Shown: positions 23,606-36,624 of the stretch, one piece after another
Position numbering within the stretch: position 1 is the first letter of the stretch
How the letters are laid out: each line of letters opens with the position of its first letter
Source of the DNA: Paulownia fortunei
Lineage: Eukaryota > Streptophyta > Magnoliopsida > Lamiales > Paulowniaceae
Direction of reading: 5' to 3'
Assembly: GCA_019321725.1 (NCBI GenBank)
Contig: CM033111.1
Location: forward strand, 3,720,001-3,784,000
Length of the DNA stretch: 64,000 nucleotides
The notes under the pieces: model-generated
The model's input: only the letters and a program-made list of their open reading frames with translations
Told to the model about the DNA's origin: nothing
Database searches by the model: none
Position numbers and translations under genes: made by a program

Positions 23606-26600
23606 CTAGCTCGACATCATCACATGATCGATTGACTGAAGAGCTTGATTGGCGAAAAAGCGGACATCTACATCAGGGTCCTCGGCAAGCTCTACCAAGC
23701 TGGGGCGTATTGTTTTCTCCACCACCTACAGAGCACGAAGAAATTTCAGAGTGAGATAGAGAATAGGTAATATTTTGAAGAGCAAAAGAGACAGCTGAAG
23801 GATAAGGAAACTCACAGATTGATCAACAATGGGGATCATGGACTGCAACACCTTTGCAACATTAAATTTAATGTTGGGCACTCTGCATGATATCATAATT
23901 CAGCTTATTAGTTGTGAAACCTATGAAAATGCTACCATAGATGGACATGGGAAGACAACTACCTGTCCTTTGATGCAGTAACAATCACAGGCAATAATTT
24001 AGAACATGTGATCTCAGAACCCATGACGGGAGCAAGTAAGGAAATTGCACGAAGAACAGTCATCCGATACAAATAATGTGGATTGTTTATCATATCCAAA
24101 ACCTGCAAGGAAAATGAATCACGATTTCATTTTTCAAACGTATTAAAAACAAACAAGCCACAGATAATGAATTGGGATCAAGTAATAAAATTGCACAAAG
24201 AAAAGTCATCAGATACAAGTCATGCATATTTTTTATCAAGTGGGAAACCTGCACAGCACATGGCACAAATGTTTGTTGATAAAAAAATGTTAGAAACAAA
24301 CCACAAGTAATATATAATGGAAGTACCTTACAACGTATCATGCACAGATTCAAGTATTAACAAGCAAAGTTGTAGTTGCATAAATTCCAATGATCTAACA
24401 ATTTTTGACATGACCAGACACTTCTATCAATTCCAGTCTCGGCCACACATGGAAAGGTAAGAGGTAAGTTAAGAGTAGGTCCACCACATAAACAAATATC
24501 AATAGAACTGTAGCAAGCAAGGAGAAGTAATAATTCAAATTTACAGAGGATCTTACTTTCTCAGAATATCCCATGGTTGTCACATTTTCCCTTGGTAATT
24601 AAGACAGTTCATCCTTTTTCTGTTTCTAGCACAAAGAGTGCAAGGTACCTACTACAGGAACAAATATTTGGATGATTTGACATAATTAGGTCATTACGAG
24701 AATGGCAAGTTTTTACAGAAGTTGGTAGATTAAACCTATCAATTGACCAAACAGAATGGTGTTTCTTTGTTCGGAAAAGAATTGAAAAACAATACCTCTT
24801 TAGGGGTATCATTTTCATTTTGCCTCACATCACAAACTTAACCATTTGAAGTATCCATGCTGCACTCACTGCTCAAATCCATTCCTCGTAGCTTAAACAA
24901 GACAATCTCACAAGTGCATAACAAACCTCAAGTTATGACAATCTATTCAAATCTTATATACCAATCAATGAAATTAACAGGGAAAGCCTCAACCTTTAAC
25001 TATTTATATTCTATTTGTTTCTTCACTTATGTTCAGGAAAAGCAATCCCGTAGAGTCTATCCAAATCTGAAAGTTCCTAACAGCCCTCCTGCATTTATCA
25101 GTGTCTCAAACATGACTTATACACTAAGGAGGTTGGAGAGAATGAGAACCTACAGAAGCCACACCATCCACAGAATACACTTTCACCCTTTGGCTTTCTT
25201 AACTCTCCATTCTCTCTCTCCTTCAGGTTAGTGCAAATGCAGACATTAGTTTTGTCTTCATCTATTATAGGTGTCCCAACACTTTTGCACCAAAGAAGTC
25301 AACTTATAATCCAAAATATTTTGTGGAAAAATTAATCAGTTGTATGAGCAGAAGAGTTATATGAAAGGCTGGCATTTGCAAATCTAAGCACAACCAGAAC
25401 AGCAGTATTTTCTGATTCTTCCACAGACCTGAGGAACTATATGTTGCATTGCCCACTCTGGACCGAATTCTTCTGCCAGACGTTTCAAATTATTAGCTGC
25501 AGCATCTCGAATAGAGTAAACCTGAACAAAATCCCAAATGTTAGATGCAAATGTTGGTCTCTATTTCAACCCAACACCCACCCACCCCAAAAAAAAAGAA
25601 AAAGAAAAATGGAGAAGGAGAAAGAAAAGTTGTGCATTTACGCATAACAACGGGCAAAGGATGGAAAATGTGAAAGAATATATCTTCATTCACAGTTGAA
25701 AAGAACGCAAACGATCAAATGATGAAATCAATTATTTTCCAGAGCAGAAAAGAGAACAGACAAGAAACATATTTTTTTTGAATGTCACATCACATCATAG
25801 ACATCAAATTATATCTTGAAAGTTCTAACAGACAGCTGCCATGACATCATTGCTTTCACATATTCCCCAATTTATTGCAAAGTAAGACAATCCCCCCTAC
25901 AAAAATGAAAATCACGAGAGAAACTCCGACCTTGTCCTGTAGCCACTGCATGCAAAGAGCACCCAGCTTATCATCAAAAAATCCAACTCCCAGCTGACTA
26001 GCCAATAAAGGTATATATTCTATAATGGCAAGCCGAACCCTCCAGTGCCTATCCTCTGCTAGCTCAACAATAGCTGGTAATAAAGATTGAGAAAGTAAAT
26101 CAATTCCAATAACCTGCATGCGCAGAAAAAAAGAATAAGTTGACATAGTAATCGAACAAAATAACAGTTGAATGGAACACCACAGACCTGATTGACTTGA
26201 TCTAGCTTGCTAATGATATTGAGACGAACATCAGGAAATTCATCTTTCAGAAGGGAAAGAAATATGGGAAGAAGTTGTTCAATTGTAGCATCCTGCATCA
26301 ACCAGACAATCAATATTCAAAACCCCAGTGAAATCATGTTGGCAAGTAGCAAAACATGTCATTAATTATCTAAGGAAACAAAAAAAAAAAAAAAAAAAAA
26401 AAACAGAACATGAAAGTCAAAATGATATAAAGGAAGGTCAAAAAAATCAACAACTGATAAGGAATCACACATCAGTTGAAGTATTCTGCCACACAAATGC
26501 AGGGCTGGGTGAGCATATGATGGATTGAAATGCCACCATACATCAAAATCAACCAAACACATTTTTCAGAAAACTTAGGTTGCAGTTTTCAGCCCCAAAT

Positions 26601-29600
26601 AGTTACAATTGGTCCAGCAGGTCAAGGGACCAAAGAGCATCTAACACCAGTTTTTTTCCATTTCAATAAGTATTGAAATTGAGAGCCAAAAGAACTTCAG
26701 TATCCTGACTACATAGAACACAACAAGCTACTGCTACTTCCAGCAAGATTCCAGGCTGTCTAACAGCAGGTGACTAAATTGGCGCATAAATAATCAGTAG
26801 AAATACATATAGGAGGTAATATTCTCTAGGTTGAACTATAAGAAAAGCTGAATGAGAAGCATAGGACATGACATGAAAAGGAAAAAAGAACAGAAGTAAC
26901 AGTTCTTCGTATCATGATATGGAACTGTATACTGAGATATAACTCATAGAAGCTTAAGACGAAGACTGTAAAGAACCATATGTATGATTATGTAAACCAG
27001 CTGTTCAAAACTACCACAGGACACAGCAGCTGTAGCAACTCACAGGGTTGCTACCAAAGTGGTTAGCAAACCACCAAGTAATATTAAGCAAGCAGGTGAA
27101 TAGCACTCACGTACCATAGATAAACAATTCTTAGGGCAGCCTATTGCCTGAAATTATGATTCTTATGAAGCATAAAGAGACGTAATGTATCATCAACATG
27201 TGCTAAGATGTTGATACTATTAGTACATTTTACCTTTGAAACAAAATGTAGTAGTACTTAAAATACAATGACTGAGGCAAAAAAAAATATCTTCCCATCT
27301 TCTAGCTATGCATCCATGAAAAACATGTTTGCATCAACACAGTATTTCTTTAAACTTAAAGTTGCAAAATGTTTTTACCTTCCCCAAAACAGGAGCCATT
27401 CCCATAATTACGGACGCCAAAGCAGACCTTACATGCTGCGAAGAATCAGATGACAATTCCTGCAAGCGGTCATCTCCATTTATAAGACAGTAAAGGATAT
27501 ACATTATATGAACAATAAATTCATAGCTAACAGATAAATCCAGTTTGATTTGTGCACTATGGTGGCTACCTTCACACAGGGAAGAATATGCTGAACAGCA
27601 AGTTCAGGATTAAGAATCCTGCAGAATTTTGTGACTTTTCCTGCAGCTGCTATTCGCACTTCTGCTTCATTATCTCGAAGTAGGCGGACATATGCAGGAA
27701 CCAGATCCGTCCTTCAAACATCACATATTTCATTTATGTAAATTACTTATTCCAAGGAGATGGTAAAACAAAAAAAAGCATCTACTTCCTTATATGCCAA
27801 TAAGAAGTTTGATGACTGTCGTAAGTAACAAACTCAAATTATAACTAGGAAGCAGCCACTCTTGGGAAGGTAGCATGTTCAATCAGACACCACACCCTTG
27901 ATTGTTATTGTACACATCAACCATTATAACGAAGTTGTCTGCACTCAAAGGATTTTTTCTTCTTTTGGACACCCATCAATAGTACACATTATGCAGCCAA
28001 ATATAAATGGTTGAGATACAACATTCTCACATAACAAGGGAAAGGCAATTGCACATACTTGTGTAAAAGTGCTTTCACTTTACAAGTATGAAAAATAATT
28101 AGGTGCATTACTTCAAATACATGTGGAAATAGATAAGTGTGTCTGTATGTGTACGCTTACACAAAAATCATTATATTATACAAGGCATGCACAAGCACAT
28201 ATAAAAAATTGGTGCATCAGTAGCAACTACAATCCGACTATCTGGCATTTCCCATGACCACTAGTCCAGACAGTATCATATCTACATCCCAAGTCCTTGT
28301 CCTTTCTTCTTAGGATTACACAAGACCGAAACAAAGAAGTGGAAGAAAAAATATAGTACTTCTTAATATAGCCATATACCAATCACTTAGTTAACAAATT
28401 AAACATTACCAGAATTTAAAGGCACACATAGTACAATTCCATATGAGATGCAGAACATTAAAAATAGAAGCCAGGTATTAAAATAATACCGAGTAGGCTC
28501 CGGTCCCACAGCCTCACAAAGCTCATACAACTGATTGGCAACCATGTAGCGAACGCGCCAAGACTTATCCTGATATATACAATAAGTAAATCACAATTAA
28601 AAAGAAGAATGAAAAGATATAAAGAAAGAAAGAAGCCAGTGACATCCACTTGCAGAGACGAAATAAGTATTACCAGGTAACATTTGTCTTTATGTATGGT
28701 ATTAGAGTTAATTTTCATGCTTAAAAAAAAAATTATGCATATTCTAAATGTTTACGCAAAGTCAGTATTCTACAATGAAGCATTTGATAGAACGAAAGAT
28801 GATCAGAAATTGTTCCAACAAAACATAGCTCAATTAAATTGTAGACAACATTTCATTCATCAACAATAAACAATCCAACAAATACCAAGTAAAAAGATCT
28901 CATGGAGCAACTATAATGGATCTAAAGAAAATGGCAGCAATGATGTAATAGCAGGTCTAGCAATCATAACCAGAAGAAGCAACACAGGTTGGAGTGTACC
29001 TGCGAGAAGTTTACAATTACAGGGAGAATATGTGCAACACAATCTTGAGGCTCCAATAACTTTCCAAGAGCAGCACAACCCTCAACAGCTAGCAAGCGAA
29101 CAGAATCCTGATCTGAAAAGAGGGACTAAGACAGTAAATTTTTCTTCACAACCAGACCACCTATCCTGTACATTTCCCACCTCATGCAGATACATTATTT
29201 CTGATTTCAGCCATTAAAATTCTTCTTAACCATATAAAGAAAAAAAGTTGATGATTTTTTCAGTTGTTGACTGACAAAAATAGGCCTGTGCACTATAAAT
29301 TATTAAATTCAGTAATTATCCTTCAACTTTTCTGAATACTTCTCTGCTTCAATCACCTTCTATTTGAATAACTTCACTCATTCTTCTTGAGCATAAATAA
29401 TACAGTTTTTCTCCATTTGATATATTCCAAAAGTTGCACATAAATTCATATAGTTAGTTTTATTATTTATCATTCATTGGAGCATTAAGAAGAGATAAAA
29501 AAGCATCCATATCAACTACAATAACACTACCAACTTCCAAGTGATGGCAACGGAAGGGCTGGCGTGCAAAAGAAATATGGCAATAACATTTCAGTACATA

Positions 29601-32079
29601 ATTCCAAATTACTTCAAATAAGAGGCAACAGCTGTGAGAAAAGGATAATAAAAAGTACCCAAAAATGAATTAAAAACTTCATAAGAAATGTTACTTGTGA
29701 AGATGTAATGCTGGATGTCCGTACAGAAGAAAAAAAATTGCCAACTTGACCCTTAGCCCAAGTATTATATTTGGTTATTTACTAAAATCGCCCTTTAGAG
29801 GGGAAGGATGAAAGTTCTTTCTCTAGTTATCGCAATTATAGTTATATGAACAATGGATCTACGAGTGAAGATTCCTTATACAATCGTTACATGTATGGTA
29901 CTCAATCTAGTTGGAATAATCACATTACTAGTTGCCACAGGTTTAGTTTCGGCCTCAATGGGAAAAGAAATTGGAGAACCTAACAACGCATCTTCACAGA
30001 CCAAGAATTACAAGATCCCAAAAATGAATTCAGAACTTAATTACTTGTGAAGATGTAATGCTGAATGCATGTGTATGCATATATAAATCACGTCTTCCAC
30101 AAGTTTTATCACATCTAAATACATCCTTATCTCAACAGCCTCCATTTAGTATGATACCTATCATCTTCAAGACTAGAAGTTGGCCAAGTGGTTAGGTGTC
30201 CATGAAAGTGAAATACAAAAAAGAAAGCAAGAGACTTGAAAGTGCATGAATTCATGGCTAAAAGGGATCCAGTGAATGTTCGGAAGATTCAGTATTTGAA
30301 CTTTTGAGGCCCAACGAAGTAAGTAACTTGAATCCTGTTACCTAAAAGTAATCAACATGTTTCATTCATCGATCTAAAGGCTATATGCCAGAAGATAACT
30401 ACAAACTAAAAGGTTTCACCTGAAATATCATCTATCACTATGGAACTGTCATAAAATTACACAGTACCATCTGAGTCTATGTAACTAAATCCCACAATTC
30501 ATCTTGCATCAACTTTTGAGTATTTAAAGATCAAGTAAATCATGTCAACTACCATTAAGTATCTAGGTATACTTTCAATCATTTATATAAGAATATCTAC
30601 ATAATTCATAAATAATTATCATAAGATGCAAAAACTCAAATTATTATTTACCATCTTGGGTAAGATCCTCAAACATGGACATGATGTCAGTTTTGAGATT
30701 AGCAGCTTCCACAGTGGCAGCAAATTTCCCCAAATTTGTCGCAGCAGCCCTTCTTACCATAGGCATATCATCTTGACATAACTGGCTGTATATTGACCTT
30801 AATTCTGTCTTTAACATATCCGGGGCACTTGGGTAAGCAATATGAAACAGTCCACAAGCTGAGACTCGAGCTGTAAACCACTCACCAGCTGCCAGCCTCT
30901 GTAATTTAAAATAAACCAATATGCAAAAACTAAACATGAGAACTAAAACTAAAAGGCAGAGGCTTCAATACCCAAAAATAGTATATATGAATACTTTAGC
31001 AAGAAAGAAAACAACAAGATCTTCACATGGTAAATGTAAAACCAAAACCAGAATCCAAAAGCCCAAATGAACTCCATTCTGCATTTCATTTGAGGTGATA
31101 ACCAAAGGATCAATGATACCACCAAAGTGATTCCATCTCTTGTATTTCCAATATAAACTTAAACAATTTGCAAGCAAACTCAAGAAAGGAAATAATGGGA
31201 AACAGAAAACTATCATGCATCATAAAACATGAAGCATCAGAATTTTCCAACTATGTCTCAGTGGCCCCCAACTTAATACATAATGAAGATAACATTGCTC
31301 AAAATAGCATAAAAATTGCTAAAGAAATTGCAATCTATCTCATACATGCAAAAAGCAACTATTAGCATAAATTAATAAAGACCAGATCCGGAAAACCCTC
31401 AAAATGAATTGCATGCTGTGTCATACTTGAGAAAATTTACAAATGAAATCAATAATAGTTTTCAAGTGATTCAACCTCTCGTCTTAAAATATGAATGTAA
31501 AAAATTAGCAAGGTATGCAAGAAAGGAAACAATGGAAAACAAACAAAAAAAATCTTCACACATTATAGAACTCTGAAGGACCCGACTTGTCCTACCATGT
31601 ATTCATGGCCTTTGGCTCAACACCTAACAAAGATAGCATTCTCAGTAGCACCAAATTAATGAAAGAAGCAGCAGATTATATCTGACCTTCACAAGAGGAA
31701 TAAACCAGTCAACCAAATCACTTTCCCTCATCTGTGATCCAATTCTGCACAATGACTCTACAGCTTTGTCCCTCACACAGGTCTCCTCCACAGTACAAAG
31801 GGTTTCCAGAGGAGGGAGCAACGCATGAGCATGCTCCACTCCTCCAACATATGGAATGAACACACCCAATTCTTCAGCCATAGCAAGCAGCACCTCATCA
31901 TCATCGTCATTGTTCTCACTCAAAAATGGGATCAACTCCTTTCGAGTCCTCTCCTCCCCAAGTGCCCGTGCTATGGTGGATAGTCTTCGTATAGAGTTCA
32001 ACCGTAGTTGAATATCATCGTTCTTTAACTCATCTATTAGTATTGCTATCGGATACAGTGGCTCGTCCACCATCGACAT
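23606..32079 (-). CDS. PP2AA: PP2A 65-kDa regulatory subunit A (scaffold)
   Basis: The A subunit is the HEAT-repeat scaffold that holds the catalytic and B subunits of protein phosphatase 2A, acting in auxin transport, growth and stress signalling. Twelve exons in transcription order: 31687-32079, 30652-30898, 29000-29112, 28490-28569, 27570-27711, 27379-27459, 26188-26292, 25931-26113, 25429-25521, 23963-24102, 23816-23882 and 23606-23725. They join in phase with GT-AG borders to 1764 nt, or 587 aa, the expected family length. The start [20 protein letters not shown] and stretches such as [20 protein letters not shown] and [18 protein letters not shown] match Arabidopsis PP2AA2/PP2AA3/RCN1 nearly residue for residue. 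HEAT repeats of about 39 aa run the whole length. Introns hold an exon relic and a plastid DNA insert, listed separately. Which of the paralogues it represents is not resolved. Confidence 0.97.
24026..24313 (-). repeat. 146-bp tandem duplication containing a decayed copy of PP2AA exon 10
   Basis: The segment at about 24026-24166 covers the first half of PP2AA exon 10 plus its acceptor and upstream intron. It is repeated with divergence at about 24172-24313, offset by 146 bp. Read on the minus strand, the relic gives a polypeptide alignable with the first 25 residues of exon 10 (for example [18 protein letters not shown] against [18 protein letters not shown]). It even keeps an acceptor-like TGTGCAG. 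The second half of the exon and its donor are absent, so it cannot serve as a full replacement exon. Confidence 0.8.
29658..30067 (+). repeat. Duplicated ~55-bp intron segment flanking an insert
   Basis: The left copy (29658-29718) and right copy (30017-30067) both start CCCAAAAATGAATT and both contain TTACTTGTGAAGATGTAATG followed by CTG. They differ mainly by a 9-bp gap and a few substitutions. They bracket about 300 bp of unrelated DNA including a plastid fragment. The arrangement lies within PP2AA intron 2. Confidence 0.85.
29807..29935 (+). pseudogene. accD: Plastid accD fragment inserted in the nucleus (NUPT)
   Basis: Translated in frame 29807-29935, the sequence reads [18 protein letters not shown] and then [17 protein letters not shown]. 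This is the weakly conserved N-terminal part of plastid AccD, the carboxyltransferase beta subunit of acetyl-CoA carboxylase. The catalytic zinc-finger and carboxylase regions are absent, so it is nonfunctional. The DNA between 29941 and 30016 (GGCCTCAATGGGAAAAG and CAACGCATCTTCACAGACC) also reminds me of plastid inverted-repeat spacer near the rRNA operon, with less certainty. The fragment sits on the plus strand, antisense to PP2AA, wholly within intron 2. Confidence 0.82.
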
Positions 32080-32113
32080 TGCGTCACAAAAATAATTTTC
32101 CTCGAGGTACAAG

Positions 32114-32750
32114 CTTCATCAAAACAATTTAAAAGAATAAAAAAAATCAGCTTATCTGATCTTCAGGGTAAAGGGATAGCATGAAAGATGCAGAATTGAA
32201 TCTCCATTACTAAAACAAAGAAGAATAAGAAGAGGCCCGAAGAAAAGCTCGAGATCCACCCTACAATATGGGGTAGAAAAAGCCAATATAGGTAATTAAA
32301 GGAGTTTTTTCAACAGTATTTGAAACAAGTGAAATTCAGGTTATTATAATGAAAGCACTTTTTTAAGTTCTTGGAAAAACACGAATATCAGATTTTATTT
32401 CCAGTTCAGGAAGGGGAAATGGAGTAAAATTATCATTTCTCAGAAAATTTCAGCTCGGCCCACAAGTTCAAATGCCAAATAATTATGAGTTTCGTATTTC
32501 TTAAGTTAAAAGAAAGCAAGGGGAAATCAAAATCAATCGGAAAAATCTAAGATCTGGCAACAACAAGAATTTAAATCCCGAAAAATAAAAAAACCGAGAG
32601 AGGATTTAGGACGCGTATATTCACACGATATAGTGCGCATACAAGCATGTACAGAACAAAGGAGAAAGAGAAGAGAGTTACCGGAAGCAATGAGTTCCCG
32701 CCGGCTTTCCTCAGATTCGAAGGCTGAGAGAGAGAGAGAGAGTTCAGAAT
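32114..32750 (-). other. Leader intron and 5' UTR exon of PP2AA
   Basis: On the minus strand a CT-rich leader (a run of CT at about 32724-32742) is followed by a donor CTTCCG|GTAACT at 32683/32682. An acceptor TTGATGAAG|C lies at 32114/32113, just before the coding exon. This implies a leader intron of about 570 bp, a common arrangement for plant housekeeping genes. The exact transcription start is not determined. Confidence 0.5.
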
Positions 32751-33418
32751 TTTCTGACGCGTTTTGGGGACCGGTGTTTATGTAACAATCGCAGGGCTTT
32801 TTTCTCTTATGTTTTTGTCAATAATCGCAGGGGCTTCAAAAGCGAGTTTAATGTCGAACTGCGTTAATGAAATCGTCACTCAGTTGAAGCCATTTTGCCG
32901 CTTTTGATCACAAAATTCACATGAAAAAGGGAAAGAAAAGTCTTTTAAAATTCATCAAAAGAGGGCAATAGGTAACAAATCGAGCGTATCACAACATAAA
33001 TAAATAAAGCCCAAAAAAGTTTTAAGAGAAATAATACGTGACCAACTTTGCATAATTGAATAATTATCTTATAATCATCTCTGTAGTCATTGCAATAATT
33101 TATTGCATTAGAATTATAACATATTATAACTCAAAAGTTATTCTGTAAACAAATTTGTTACTACAAATTTAAAAATTCTAAAGCTTAAATTTTTTCAATT
33201 CAAATACACTCTAATGTACTCCATGAAATGCCACTCAATTGGACCATCCAAATATTGGAGTGATCTATTGACAGTTTAAACTCTACAGTTGGTCCATTTT
33301 CTTGAGCCCATGGGCCATGGCTCACTCCTAACTCCGTTCTTTGATTATCATTTACCTTATCCATCACCAACTCTCTCTCTCCCTGTCTCTCTCTCTCTCT
33401 CTCTGTGACAAACACAAG
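32751..33418. promoter_or_regulatory. Shared divergent promoter region, PP2AA and PSRP3
   Basis: The PP2AA leader (minus) and the PSRP3 leader (plus) point away from each other across about 600 bp. A CT microsatellite at about 33371-33405 lies just upstream of the PSRP3 ATG and is probably part of its leader. No obvious TATA box is seen on either side, as is common for housekeeping and plastid-protein genes. Confidence 0.4.
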
Positions 33419-34189
33419 ATGTTATCCATGTCAGTTCAACCAAGTATAAAGGGCACATTGCCATGTCCCTTTTCCTTTGTTTCCAAGAAACCCTGTTTTA
33501 CACCCTTCAAATTCTCAGCTTCTGTGAAGCCAAAAGCTTCCTCTCTACATTCATTATCCAATCCTGACCTCAAAACCAAACCCATTAGGAGAATTCAAAG
33601 GCTGCCTGCTGCAGCTGCCACAGAATTAGCTCCAGCAGAAACACCTGCTGAGACTTCAGATTCTGAACTGGCTGGAGAACCTCAGGTTCAGTTCAATGAT
33701 CAAGAAATTTTCTACTTTATTAGGCTTTTATCAATGTTTTCTCTTCTCTCTGCATTTATGTTCATATGGGCATTGGATCTTTGTCTTACAAGGAAAATGT
33801 TTGTGCCAAGAAGTCAAAGATAAGAACTATAGTATGTGATACTATAAATATTGACAACATGCGAGTTTGGCAAGCACACAACTAATTGCGTTTTTTCAAG
33901 TTTTCAGAAGGTGGGAGCAGAGGTGAAATCAGTGGTGAAACCAAGACTAGTATTGAAGTTCATATGGATGGAAAAGAATATTGGCTTGGCCCTGGATCAA
34001 ATTATACCAGGCCATGGTACTGTGCCTTTGAGTCCCTACTTTTTTTGGCCAAGGAAAGATGCATGGGAAGAGCTCAAGACCACTCTAGAAAACAAGCCCT
34101 GGATATCACAGAAGAAAATGATCATACTTCTTAATCAGGCCACTGATATTATCAATCTCTGGCAACAGAGTGGTGGCAAATTGTCCTAA
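33419..34189 (+). CDS. PSRP3: Plastid-specific 30S ribosomal protein PSRP3 (Ycf65-like)
   Basis: This is a nuclear-encoded component of the chloroplast small ribosomal subunit. Exon 1 (33419-33685, 89 codons) encodes a Ser/Ala/Lys-rich, acid-poor N-terminus typical of a transit peptide. Exon 2 (33908-34189) encodes the conserved Ycf65 domain: [17 protein letters not shown], then [24 protein letters not shown], then [16 protein letters not shown]. The total is 182 aa. The border CAG|GTTCAG to TTTTCAG|AAG keeps phase 0. The domain is nearly identical to cyanobacterial and red-algal Ycf65 in the [15 protein letters not shown] region. A second in-frame Met at 33428 could serve as an alternative start. 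It lies between divergent PP2AA and convergent IST1-like genes. Confidence 0.95.
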
Positions 34190-34661
34190 ATTATTATAGG
34201 ATAGCCATTTGTGACAAATTTTGTATTTATGTTGTAGTATTATTTTACCTTTTGAGTTTTGAATTGAGTTTCCTAATTGTTTTCTGCCCTCTTGTTCAAT
34301 TTCAGCAACATGATTTAGCTGTAAAGACTATTTTTAATCAAAACCTGCTGGTCTTCCAAGAATACTAGGATCGATTCAATTGATGGCCCTCTCTTGGAGA
34401 ACACAAGTTAATATCTTTGTCGGACAATTTACGTAATTTAGTAGCGAGTGAAATTAAAATCTTACTGAAATCTCAAGATTCAATGTCAAATACAAAAAGA
34501 TATTAAACTATGCACTCAAAGTTCAACTTCGCAAAACCATCACAAATTTTCGCAAACTTTACAAAGAAACAAGGAAAAAAATAAAAAACTTTCTGGCGCG
34601 GCCAATGTTATTACAGAAAAGCTCGAAATCATCATAGTACCTATCACATAGTGTATGCTTT
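34190..34661. other. Convergent 3' flanks of PSRP3 and the IST1-like gene
   Basis: AT-rich sequence that presumably contains the two 3' UTRs. No additional coding sequence is seen. Confidence 0.45.
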
Positions 34662-36624
34662 TCACCGTCTATGTGCCCATCTGGTCCTTACAGAGATTGG
34701 CCTCCTATTGATGTTAAGAGGTTCTGTACTTTGAGTTCTCTTCTCTGCAGCAAATTGTGCAGAATAATTTCCAGGCCCGTGCTCCATTTTCAATCCAACT
34801 TGAGCTCTGCTGCTCCCTTCCATTATATCATTCTTTTGATCGGCATCCAAGTCATTCCAGCTTTTCTGCTCATCTTCACCATCACTTTCATCAAATGCTG
34901 CATCTTTTTGCTTGATCTGTCCCTCTTCAATAGAAGGTATTCTAACTCCCTTCATATTGTCATCTACCGAATCCGAGCTTGAAGCAGAAAATGACCTCTT
35001 AAATACAGTTCCATCCTCATTCGGCTTGAACCGTTCTATTCCCTTCTCAACATGTAAACTTCTATCCATAGTTTCCAAATCATAGTTTTGAGCTGGGTGG
35101 ATTTTCTCAAATTTTGTTTCCGTATCCATGTGCTCATCCTCCAGTGGATCTTTCTCACGAGTTTGAAGTTTAGCTTTCTTTGGCTCAATCGTGGCAGACA
35201 CTTTTCTGGGACGGAGATTGGGACTATTGGGATCGTCAGGATCTGTGGATTCAGAGCGAGACAATTCCACTGCCGCCCTCGCGGCGGCGGCTGCATAAGC
35301 CGCTGATTCGAAAGCTGCTTGGGCTGCATCAGCCACATCCCTGTATTTTCTCCTCCCACCTCTTTCTATATCGTCAGGATGCAGTGGTTTATTCTCTTCT
35401 TGATTAGAAACTACTGACGGGGCTGATGGGCTTGGTATCTGCTTCTTCTCCTGGCCTGAATCCTTATTTTCCTGGAATCCACGCGCCATGATTTAGTGCT
35501 TATAAATGCATATAACGAATTGCAAAAGCATATTGCTGATAAATATAAATCTTTTGATGCACTTAGAGAGTTGCAGTTTGGACCTTCTATTTTGTGTTGC
35601 AAAGATCACACGCACACCACATGTATATAATCAATTTTAAGTGTATATATGAGAAAATATATTATACTCGTATCATGAATGTGCAATATCTTGCTGTTAA
35701 AAACAAATCAATAATTTGCATACCACTGTGGTGTCTGATAAGGTCTCCTCAATCGAAAGATCAATGTTGTTTTCTACAGCAATCTCCTTGAGAATTTTCA
35801 TTTTGTTCTCCAAGCTTGGCATCTTAGTTGACAGCTTTTGTACAATCTGGGGATAAGATATTATCATGTCAAAACACAAAAAATGATTTTTGTTTTTGGA
35901 TACATTAAATCACCTACAGAAACCATAATTCTTGATGCATACCTTAGGATTTACTCCACAATTATTGCGTAATTCAACAGCTCGAGCTGCAAATTCCTTT
36001 CCAAACCGGGAAGTGAAAATCGCGCGAATCTCTTGTAGTTCTGGGAATTCCCCACATCTTGTGGCAGCGAAGATCAAAGTTGATACAGCTTCATTTAACT
36101 CTTCAGGGCAAACTCTACAAGAAAGAACAAAGAAACAACATTTCAGAAAAACTAGAAAAAAACTAATACCAAAATAGGATTCCAAGAAAAGAATTAGTAT
36201 ATCCCAACTTTGTCTCAACAGATCAAAAGTTTGCTATGAAAAGAAAACCAACTTTTCTTGTTCAATAAGGTTGACCCTCTCTATCAACAGATGGCAATAG
36301 CCTTCCAATACAACAAACACATCCAACATATTCTGCTCCTTTATCACTTGCTCTACCTGCACATCAGAACCAACCATATAATAATCAGACAAACAAACTA
36401 AAACCGAAAAAAGAAATTCTGATGAATATTGAAATTACCCTGAGCAGAGCTCTTTCATGGTTGGTATTGTTAAGGAACTCAACCACGTCGGACCGTGCAA
36501 TCGAACACCGCGCCTGGCGCTGGTTTTTGAGCACGGCCAACCGGGAAATGGCCAGAGCCACGGTGGCTTTGAATTTTGAGGCTTTGAAGCCTCTTCCCAG
36601 TAAAGCATCCATTTTTTTGCCCAT
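34662..36624 (-). CDS. IST1-like protein (ESCRT-III associated, VPS4 regulator)
   Basis: IST1 proteins bind ESCRT-III and modulate the VPS4 ATPase during multivesicular body sorting. Five exons join in phase: 36439-36624, 36253-36356, 35943-36114, 35724-35846 and 34662-35471 (1395 nt, 464 aa). The start MGKKMDALLGRGFKASKFK, then NQRQARCSIARSDV and NHERALLRVEQVI, mark the helical IST1/Ist1p domain (about residues 1-190). The variable C-terminus holds the alanine stretch AAYAAAAARAAVELSRSES, characteristic of plant IST1-like proteins, followed by acidic and serine-rich disorder. I chose the ATG at 36624 because the frame before it contains only a GTG. Plants have many IST1-like paralogues, and I recall one next to PP2AA3 and a PRP4 kinase (At1g13340). 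Confidence 0.93.

Noticed and set aside
29853..30050. 65-codon plus-strand frame with a hydrophobic segment
   Set aside because: Out-of-frame reading of the plastid accD fragment; the true accD frame starts at 29807 and differs.
30176..30215. tRNA-Ser-like phrase (TTGGCCAAGTGGTTAGGTG) resembling a Pol III A box
   Set aside because: No matching B box or tRNA fold follows within the required distance. It could be a SINE or tRNA relic but cannot be supported.
34671..35407. Several plus-strand frames of 72-103 codons
   Set aside because: Antisense to the large last exon of the IST1-like gene.
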